Shown here one piece after another: positions 55,594 through 64,000 of a stretch of 64,000 nucleotides of DNA. Within the stretch, counting starts at the first letter, position 1, and every line of letters starts with the position of its first letter. The position numbers and the translations under genes are program-made. The DNA lies in assembly GCF_037126465.1 (NCBI RefSeq), contig NC_088206.1, positions 8,221,187-8,285,186 of the forward strand, in the 5' to 3' direction. The notes below the pieces were generated by a model. It saw only the letters and a program-made list of their open reading frames with translations. It searched no databases and was not told the origin of the DNA. The DNA comes from Ornithodoros turicata. Lineage: Eukaryota; Arthropoda; Arachnida; Ixodida; Argasidae.

Positions 55594-58500
55594 ATGTGGA
55601 CCTGCGAAACTAAAGTGAGCATTACAGCGCTAGTCGTCATGTGCGGGGTGAGTATTCCTCTTTTCCTTTCTTGTTAGAGCACATCACTGGCGATGCTCGC
55701 ATGTTTCTTCCTGAACGTTGAACGTACATGATAACATGGATGAATTTGTTAACGTACAACAGTAGTTTTGCGGCTAAGTGCTGTCACATCGAAGTATACG
55801 TGAACTCTGGGTTCCCTTTTTTATTTTTTATTTTTTGTACTAGACCCGAAGCGTTTCTTCGTGACAAGTTTACATTTTGTGTGAAAGGCAGTGCCGAAGA
55901 CGGCATTTGGATGCTCAGGAGAAGGCCAGATTGCGTAAGGACGTGAGCCGCCGATATTTCGAACAGACTGTTCTTCAGAAGAACAGCAGTCTCTGTTCGA
56001 TATATCGGCATACTTCCTTACCGGTTCCCTGGGTTTCTACCCGTCTACCAAGTAAATAATGTTGTAAAAATGGTTACGTAGTCTGAAAGAACTGTTCAAC
56101 GTGAACATTGTGCTATCAATCTATCGTGCTATGTACTACGAAAAGGTGGAGGCCTTGAGGAAAGTAGGTAGTCCAGGACAGACGTTTATGGGCGTTACTT
56201 TTGCGTTAATTCATTAGACACGTTCCAGTGGCCTTATGAATTGCATTTCATATCGCAAGCTTCGCGGCGAAATGATGGTGAAATGAGAAGCCAGGGAAAT
56301 GTAATTCAGAAAGAGTACATTAGCGCTGCAGTAGACGCTGAGCACGCACATCATTTCTTGATTTCACTACTTCGTATTGATTACGTAGTCTTGTAGTTGG
56401 TTTCTTTAGCAATTGAAGGAACAGTAGCGTATCCCAAATGACGCTCTTATACTAGTTGCTTCTAAGTTACTTGTAACTGTCGTAGAGCAGAGTACCACAT
56501 TGGATGCTTACTTTTCAGACGATCAACGTTATCGGACTGGGATTTTGCGTCTTGCAACTACAGGGTACGCATGCTGTTTTAGTGCACAGAAAACATCGAA
56601 CGTTTCGTTTTTTGCTGTACCATCATGGACGTTTCAGCCCTTGTACTTCCGAGCTACCTAAGTTCTGTTAATTTGTACAACGTGTCGGAAAAAACTCCGA
56701 AATAGGACGCAGATTGCTAATTTTGTAACCCAAACCACACACCAAATTTTCTAACTTATCGCTTCTTGTTAGGCCTCATTGTGATTTTGTTATGCTATAC
56801 AAATGTACATTTTTTGTTGTTACGTGTTCAATGTTAGAAACCCAAGCTGTATAGATACCAGCTCACTTGAGTCAGCTGTAACATTAGCAGCCACTGATTT
56901 TATTCGTTTGCTGGCTGCCAATGGCTATAAGGCAGAACCTTCATTAGCCTTCATAGTATTACTTTTCTATCTGAGAGAACAGCTCTATCCACGAAAAAAA
57001 AAGTTTTCGCAATCAAAATATATGCGGCAGGAAACTTTTACTGTCGTCTGCTGATTGCATAAACTCGCGTGCCTTCTGTGGTCAGTCTGTTTCTATACAC
57101 CTAAGCCCCAAACACCCAAACAGGTTCGACATCTAGCTGGAGGTAATAGGTTGGACACATCAGTGTAGACATATATATAGACTATATATATGACTATAGA
57201 CTATACCCCCGGTTAGATCATGTCCGTAGAACTCCCTGATTTTATTGAAACGCGCCGTTATCTTATCTCCATCTAAGTTGAGCGGGACCTGGGACGACGA
57301 AACGGAGCGCGTAGAGAAAACAACTAAAATAACCGTCGAGCGCAGTTGCATATAGGCTTATATAGGCTAATGCGTTCTATCGTATTCCAATTTTCGTTCA
57401 GAATCCGTGGTTGCCTTATCATACGGAACATTCTTCACCTCCGCGAGCATATGCCAGTCCCTGTTTCTTTTCGTTGCGGTGACCTCGGTAAGTACAAAAC
57501 TACTACTTTATCGTAGGAAGGAATAACTTCGATATCCATATAGGCCCACCATTCATAGGAGACGCAGGACTGGGTGAACCTGGACGTGCCTTTCAAACGC
57601 TATATAGCTGGAAGACAACGACGGCGGTTATCATTATCCGCTATTTAGATGGTAGCAGAGACACATACTAAAGCTCATTTAACTGGCCCCGACTACTATA
57701 TTTTATCGGTTGCTGTTACCTTTAAGTGTCGAGATGAAACACCACAATAATCGTGATTACAATAGCGTGCGTTTAAAGGGATGGTCGCATCCTTTCCAGT
57801 CGATTTCAAAACTGTGGTGTCATTTCATTCCTCGTAGACCACTATCAAAAATCCCAAGCGAAATAGTGCCGTAGTTTGACTGTTATTCGATGGAATCACA
57901 GGGGTGGCATCCAGTGTATTGCTCCGTAGACGAAAGCGTGCTAAGCGAACGCAATGCATCCTGGACAGGTCCTGGTCGCACGTCACGGCAAACGTCACGG
58001 CAGACGTGACCTTAAAGATGGCCGCGCCCGTAATCGGCGGCCAAACCGTTTGTAAACAATTCGGTTGTTGTTTCTGCGCGACATTTTCGATGCCTTTCGA
58101 CAACGGTAATTATTTTTATCCGATAATATCGCGGTAAAACTCGCAGTTTTGCACATAAGGCCTCGCACTGTTGACGACTTCCAAAGATGTGATGACGACC
58201 GCGCGTTAAGAGTCATTAAGCCGATGCGTTGTACTTAAACTAAGGAGAAATGAGATATCATGTTGCGGAAGAGCACCGCATAGTTTACACTTGCAAAATA
58301 CGTTCACCTCCTCGCTTTATGACGATGGATATATGTTGGTAAGCGGCAAAACGACATGTACCACAAAAGTCGCATGACTTCAAAATGACGCTTTCTATGA
58401 CGTGCGACCAGGACAAGATGGCGGTTTTGTAAAAGGCACCCGCTTGAGGGTATAGTTACAAAGATGGCGGATTTATGTTACACCTGTGGATGGAATACAT

Positions 58501-61500
58501 GACAAGAGCAGACGCCGGTTGTTGAGAGTATGCTGTAATTCCCTCTCTGGAAAAAGGCGGATACATCATTGCCTACACCATCAATCAGAGCACAGCCTTC
58601 AGAATGCCGCGGCCGTACGGGCGTCTGCTCCTGTTAGGGAGTGACGTCATGCTGATGTCGTTGTCGCTGGATCTTCTGCTGTTGCGGGAGCAGCGCTGAT
58701 ATTTCAAATCCGTTTCGGACGAAAAAACAAAACAAAAATGTGTATTGTATGGTAAATTGGTGGCCGATACGGGACATAGTGGTATCCCTTTCATACATGG
58801 ATTTCTGTATGCAACCATTCCGTTCCCGTTCCTTTAAAGTAAAGCGTGTTATATCGTCATTTCCTCGATGCAGGAAAAGCGCATCTACATGAAGCTGTCC
58901 ATCCTCCTTGCGATTATTCGTCCGATATTCCTCCTCTTGTTCTTTTTCCTTCTCAACTTGGAGGTACGTTAAGCATGCCTCTATCGAAAGTTTGGTTTTC
59001 CTTGCTATACCGAGATATACTGTAGCCTGTAAGCTCGTAATAGGTCCGTTTTGGAAGCGCGGAGTTTACAGTCGAACATCGTCAACAGGGAGTTTTTGGT
59101 ACATAAGGAGCACTCTACGTAAGCATCAGCTAGTATAAAAGAAGCCGTGAATGAAGATGTTACCGAAGTGATGTCTGGCACTGCAAAGGAACAGCGCGGT
59201 ATCGTGTTTTCGCAACGTTATCGTATCTATTTGCTAAAATTCGCGAACGCCACCATCGTTGGTTTTGTATGCAGAAACTACACTTTGCTATATTTTGTAT
59301 GCAGAAACTACAAGTAGTATAGATATGATTCTAACAAAATTATGTCCCGAAATCTGAAAGCAGTTGGGTTTTGGACCGCATCTGTTGCTTTGTAGAATAA
59401 TAATAATGCTAATAAGCTCTGCAAGATCATATCATAAAAAAATAAATAGAACATATCTAACACCCGATTTCATTCTGCCATTGAAATAAGCACCGGCTCA
59501 TCAGTACCAATAGCTGAAACCAACGTTAAAGCTACGTTCTTGATTCAGTGAAACGCTGTAATTATGAATTGCTATAATGACATACCTGCTATAGCCCCGC
59601 AATAATTGTATCCATTACTTGCAGGAACGCGGCATGATTAATCCTAAAAGCACACCAACACCTGGTTATGGTGCTCGGGTAAGACATCGTCGTCACTACG
59701 CACCTCACGTGCCCTGCAAAGTCCAGACTAACGGGATAAACTTATTTTTCGTCCGTTAGCATCTGAGTGCTGAGGCGACAGTAAGTATATCACACAGCAG
59801 CGACAGCTATCGCAATCGCTGCAAGAAATACACACGTTTGCACTAGAATGCGCTCTAAAAGAAAGAGTATAGTTTCTGTCCCGTTGGAAGGTACATGTAC
59901 TACCACAGCAGATAGTCCCCCTTCGCGAGTAAATGCACGTAACGTAATGGGGCTGTAGGACTATTGGCAGTGCCGAGGAGTCGGGGGACTAAAAGGCCGA
60001 GTAACGGTAACTTGCTTCCAGTGCAAGAATACTTCCTTACAGTAAGGCAAGTAACCCAAATACCACCAATACAATGCAAGTGCTATGCTATACATATATA
60101 TACACATATATACATAATATATATGTATCTATGCAATATATATATGCAATGCAAGTAATACGTACACGTGCCGCAGAGAAAACAGTACTTCGTTTGGAAA
60201 CAGTACTTCCCTTGCTAAACGTCGCTACGGGAACAAGTACTATAGCCTTGTAGTTGGAAGAAGTCTATTCGGCAAGAGACGTAAATGGATCTACTTGTCG
60301 TCCATTGCAAAGTAGCTCCGCCATTTTCTTGAGCTCGTATTTAGCTTCATGTCTATCATTTCAGGTCTCCTCCACCAAGCCAGATATCTTGGAGTTCAGT
60401 ACTGTAAGTTTGTTTTACCCTCAACTTTGTTATCATATTTGTGCGATTTTAAGGACTTGCGGTATCTCCCGCTTTTAGGTTCATCATGTCGAAGAGGTAA
60501 GAGTATCAAACATTGTCAACTTGGTTTTACAGTCGAGTACATGCCATTGAGCATGAGATAACACCAATAGTATGACTATATACACCTTGGTCAATCACGA
60601 ATGCAGATGCGCTGCCGCGTCTGTAGCCACGGACTGCGCTAAAGCGCCTGAGGTGCATTGAAAGCTGCAGGGAAGACTCAGGCGATCAACACAGAGCTAA
60701 CTTATGCCAAATGAATAGGAAATCTACGTTGTTTGTTTGTTTGTCCTATTTTTCGTAGCTGACCTTTTTCTTTCTTTCTTTGTTCTTTCTTTCTTTTTGT
60801 TTACCAACAAACGCGTTTTGGAGTAGCCAGTTCTGACTGGGTCGGGACTAACCTCTCCATATTTTTCTTTCTTTTCCAATCCAATCCAATCTACGTGCTG
60901 CCACGATCAATTTGCTAATGGGGGGAAAAAAATTAATAAGCTGTCGTATTGAACATCCCTGTATCACCTTCTCTATCTATTGAGGAAAAAGTCTGTCTGT
61001 TTGTGGTATGAGTCATTCTGAATTAAGACATGTTTCCTGGGGAAACATCTTACTGTTTCTCATGTGAAGGAGGTCTTGTATTTTAGCGTCATATTACGTT
61101 TGAGCTTTGCATTGGGAACAATCATGAAGTGAAGACAGAGTGAGAGAGGAACATGAAGAAAGCTGTTTGATGCATGAAATGGGAAGTATAGATGTATTTG
61201 GATAGCTGCAATATCTCTCATCCACGTGAGGGTTCAGGCACACGTGTTTTTTTTTTTTTTTTCAAATGCTAACACTGTTAGTACGCATATGGACAGAAAA
61301 AATTACTATTTACAACGGTGCTCAAATTATAATACATCAATCAGCTCTGCATTTGTGTACGAGGATGTATTCAGTGATGTTGAACTATGATGTCCATATT
61401 TCAGCCGGAGGACCTGCTAACACCTGTAAGTGCACACGTAGTGTCATGTTTTTCTTTGTGTGCGCGCGCGTGCTTTTTTTCTTGTCGAAGTCACGGGTTT

Positions 61501-62756
61501 AGAAGTCGCATGAACAATATTGCCAAAACATAGAGCGGAACGACTTCCCGACAAACTGCTGTGTGTTACCTCTACATTACTGGAGTGGAGTTGTTCCTAT
61601 AACGTTATAATTCTCATATGCATATTCTTAAGAAACTATGAGGACTTGCTGCTCGTAGTTTGTACAGACACGCGTTCAACGGAGGAGGCCTAGTTGCCGC
61701 TCACGACCTAGTTGAACGTCAGCCTGTTTTGAACTAACTCGTGACCGAAAATGGCTCTGAACTGAGCAAGAACTGATGGATATTCCGACCAATATAGCTC
61801 TTGTACTTTGCAATGAAGTCGACAAATAAGTATGTAAATGATCCGGTTTTACCCATGACGGTATAACGAAATGGTTCAGTGCAGTACCGCAATTGTCATG
61901 GTATTCATTGTGTACCATATTACGTGACTTTGCCAATTATCTGGTCGACGATTCTCCAAGTGACCTTCCAAGTTCAGTACAGTCTTTCCTCTATCTCCTT
62001 TTTCTTCTTTTTTTTGCAGACCTCGGTTCTTTATGGTTCTTTAGCCCTCTTCAGCATCTCTACTATAGCTGACGTGAGAACCGTTTTGTATATCCTAGTA
62101 CCACAGACCACTGTCACTCTGTGGCCTGGGTTTCCAACCTCCTTTCGTCGGACTGACTTTGATTGCGCTCAAAAAGTCGTCGCATGCTACGGTGCTCCGA
62201 AGCGCATAATGTTCGGCTCTTTTTTCCGATGGGATAGCTCCTCAGGATATCCCTGTCAAATATCATGAATTTCAGTAAATTCGGCACGCTCTTCGCATTG
62301 GTGGAGATAAGAGACATTTGGCTGGCAAATTTCAGAGTGCAGTTCGCGAAAATTTACATAATTAAAGTTTAAGCAACGTTACGTTACGTTATCACAGTCA
62401 CATCAGAAGGTGGCAAAAACCTAGTAAGAACGAATGCCGTTGACCGCATGAATTTAGGTGGCGTAATTTTTACATTATAATCTTACATTACATCTGGGAC
62501 ACCCTGTAAACGTATTACAGGGACTTTTTTTTGTGTGCGTGTGCCTTTGTAGTGGGGTTGTGCCATCACGTTTTCTGCATATCACGAGTTTGGTGAACGC
62601 ATTTGGATTTGCTTCCGCTAATTTCAGGTATACGTTATCAGACGCTTAATCATCTACTCGAAGAAATCTCCTCCAATTTCACCACTTCTTTCTGTTCAGT
62701 CAGCGCTTCCAGAGCCAGCAGACTCGAAGCCCGCAACAGCGGAACCGCAAAAGTGA
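55594..62756 (+). CDS. Four-transmembrane-segment protein, 9 exons, 178 aa, with tandem short exons
   Basis: Exons: 55594-55647, 56519-56564, 57402-57487, 58874-58963, 60365-60403, 60479-60496, 61405-61425, 62020-62073, 62628-62756 (stop TGA). Each internal border has a good acceptor (for example TTTTTTGCAG, CATTTCAG) and donor (GTAAGT, GTACGT, GTGAGA, GTAAGA). The 537 bases join in frame. Predicted membrane segments: residues 8-31, 40-60, 69-90 and 119-139; residues 93-118 form a short acidic loop between segments 3 and 4, and a Pro/Ala/Ser-rich tail follows RRLIIYSKKS. The start MWTCETKV was chosen because a hydrophobic segment follows directly; an upstream exon joined at the acceptor before 55582 cannot be excluded. 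The layout resembles small arthropod tetraspan families (LAPTM or DUF4728-like), but I see no diagnostic motif. Exons 5 to 8 (39, 18, 21, 54 bases) are all phase 0, so any can be skipped without a frameshift. Exons 6 and 7 are the least certain. Confidence 0.72.
55946..56011. repeat. Hairpin related to 20681-20815
   Basis: GCCGCCGATATTTCGAACAG is followed, after ACTGTTCTTCAGAAGAACAG, by its mirror CTCTGTTCGATATATCGGC. It sits in intron 1 of the four-membrane-segment gene and is followed by CCGGTTCCCTGGGTTTCTAC, similar to the flank CCGGTTCGCTGGATTTCTAC at 20826. Confidence 0.8.
57897..58488. mobile_element. hAT-type MITE, copy 2 (592 bp), in intron 3 of the four-membrane-segment gene
   Basis: Same family as 3963-4537, in the same orientation. 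It is flanked by perfect 8-base duplications GATGGAAT at 57889-57896 and 58489-58496. It lies between exon 3 (ending 57487) and exon 4 (starting 58874) and touches no splice site. The right end has lost two C bases (CACCTGTG). Confidence 0.88.
59850..60165. mobile_element. Decayed relative of the 5617-6149 MITE
   Basis: GCGCTCTAAAAGAAAGAGTA, then TAGTCCCCCTTCGCGAGTAA ATGCAC and GGGGGACTAAAAGGCCGAG follow the order seen at 5617-6080. The right part runs into (TA)n at 60090-60150. In intron 4 of the four-membrane-segment gene. Confidence 0.55.
60816..60898 (+). repeat. Retroposon 3' tail, copy 2
   Basis: Same block as 20405-20482, ending TCCAATCCAATCCAATC. In intron 6 of the four-membrane-segment gene. 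Confidence 0.6.
62491..62508. mobile_element. Solo end of a CAGGGTGTCC-type MITE
   Basis: CATCTGGGACACCCTGTA matches the tip of the 28632-29541 element, followed by TA. It lies in the last intron of the four-membrane-segment gene. No opposite end was found within the intron. Confidence 0.45.
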
Positions 62757-62880
62757 TTCATGTAGCCTTGTTTAAATCCTTGCAAATTAATAATTGATTC
62801 TCGTGTCTTTTTCCTCCGCTAGTCGTCTTTCTTCTGTTGGTCGGAGTTTTGAAGGGGAAGTCCAAACATTTCTCGTCGCG

Positions 62881-62888
62881 GAATAAAA
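62881..62888 (+). terminator. Candidate poly(A) signal of the four-membrane-segment gene
   Basis: GAATAAAAG lies about 125 bases after the TGA at 62754-62756, on the same strand. It contains a canonical AATAAA. No other AATAAA occurs between the stop codon and this site. Confidence 0.45.
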
Positions 62889-63370
62889 GCAGACGTGACC
62901 TAGACACCCACAAGGAACGTGACATGGTTTTCTCTTTCCCTTTCCTTCACAAGAAGGCCGACAATGCATAGCGCGCTGTCATTGGTCTCCGCAAACGAAT
63001 TGTCCAATCGTCACAGGAGACCGTTGTGTAGACCAATCGGAGGCCTTTCCGCATTTTCGGGCTTCTTGGAGACGAGAGGGAGAGGAAAAGTGAACAACGC
63101 AACGTTACTTTTGTGTTTGTCTCTACGGTATATTTGATGCTGGGTACATGGACGATTGAAACATGGCATTCATCGAAAAAGCTGCACGGCGTATAGTCCT
63201 AATATAGCGCTACAACCATATTTCAATAACAACCACAGAGTTCCTCATCATGTTAGCACAGTCACTACAACAATCAAGAAGGGCACGTTGATTCATCTAC
63301 CCGCTAAAATGCCGACAACAGTGGTATTGTTTGCTGCACTGTACAAGGGATTTCCAGTTACTACTTAGTG

Positions 63371-63983
63371 TCTGTCCAATATTGCCTACAAGATGCGCAC
63401 CGCCTGAATGAGCGGGAGGCGCTCATTATTTAAATAAAAATTCAAATGAGTTTCGTAAAAAAGCGTAACATCTAAAGCAGGGCGCCGTCGGCATTAAAAT
63501 GGGTACTACCCCTTCTGGGACCTGCAGTAGATATCTTTTAAAGAAATCTGCAACCGAAGCGGGTCATTTGTTGCAGTTATTAATTGGTGTCGGTTTACGT
63601 ATTTTTGTCGCGGCTGGTCGCGGCGAAGCGCAAAAGGACTCTCTTTCACTCCCTTATTCATCAATGAATTACGTCCTTACACCAATGAATTACACGAATG
63701 AATTACACCAATGAAATGCGCTCTTTTGCGCTTCGCCGCGACCAGCCGCGACAAAAATACGTAAACCGAAACCAATTAATTACTGCAACAAATGACCCAC
63801 TTCGGTGGCAGATTTTTCTCTAAAAGGTGTCCACTGAAGGTCCCAAAAGGGGTAGTACTACCCATTTTAATACCGACAGCGCCCTGCTTTAGAAGTTACG
63901 AAACTCATTTGAATTTGTATTTAAATAATGAGCGCCTCCCGCTCATTCACGCGGTGCGCATCTTGTAGGCGGTATCGGACAGA
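63371..63983. mobile_element. Large palindromic (foldback) element, 613 bp
   Basis: TCTGTCC...GCCTACAAGATGCGCACCGC at the left is mirrored by GCGGTGCGCATCTTGTAGGC ...GGACAGA at the right. Arms of about 265 bases pair along their length (AGCGGGAGGCGCTCATTATT, AATGGGTACTACCCCTT, TTTTTGTCGCGGCTGGTCGC) around a loop with CAATGAATTACAC repeats. No coding capacity or clear target duplication. Confidence 0.9.
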
Positions 63984-64000
63984 AGTTCGTGGATTGGTGC

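Noticed and set aside
58585..58818. Minus- and plus-strand frames between the intronic MITE and exon 4 as an extra exon
   Set aside because: No acceptor/donor pair keeps phase with exons 3 and 4, which already join directly in frame.

Overview
The window is animal nuclear DNA, most likely from a tick or another chelicerate. It has GT-AG introns, an astacin zinc-protease gene with six exons, tRNA-headed SINEs (one carries a motif I associate with tick SINEs), CR1-like and I-like LINEs, a Ty3/gypsy retrotransposon, a GIY-YIG (Penelope-like) remnant and many short inverted-repeat DNA transposons. There is no bacterial-style gene organisation. The species assignment rests on remembered motifs, not on a search.

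Two host genes can be rebuilt exon by exon. On the minus strand (51676 to 42051), six exons encode a complete 271-residue secreted astacin metalloprotease. It has a signal peptide, an aspartate-switch propeptide, the HExxHxxGxxH zinc site, a Met-turn and four matching cysteines. On the plus strand (55594 to 62756), nine exons with strong splice sites join without a frame break into a 178-residue protein with four predicted membrane segments. Four consecutive internal exons are only 39, 18, 21 and 54 bases long, all phase 0. I do not recognise its family with certainty. A third, weaker candidate is a two-exon gene on the minus strand at 25591-24233.

The rest is mostly transposon. Region by region: 295-3690 is a CR1-like LINE split by an I-like LINE tail (910-2240). 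3963-4537 is a hAT-type MITE with a second copy inside an intron of the four-membrane-segment gene. 5290-6180 is another LINE tail split by a TA-flanked MITE. 6.2-20 kb holds no gene I can support, only SINE copies and simple repeats. 20.5-25 kb holds hairpin repeats, LINE tails and the weak candidate gene. 27.1-33.3 kb is a nested stack: a GIY-YIG remnant hit by a gypsy element, hit by a 3.7-kb DNA element, hit by two MITEs. 34.8-42 kb holds repeats, SINEs and an array of ACTTCCGGT motifs. 42-51.7 kb is the astacin gene with introns full of transposons. 52.3-53.2 kb holds a hAT MITE and a complete SINE, each with perfect target-site duplications. 55.6-62.8 kb is the four-membrane-segment gene. 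63.4-64.0 kb is a large palindromic element.

Several unrelated DNA-transposon families share one design: ends filled with many degenerate copies of a family-specific 5-10 base word (GGAGTA, GGTAC, TAACTAC, GTAACT, ACCCGC, AAGATGAGAC, GGAATG). This and the short-exon gene are the two points most worth following up.
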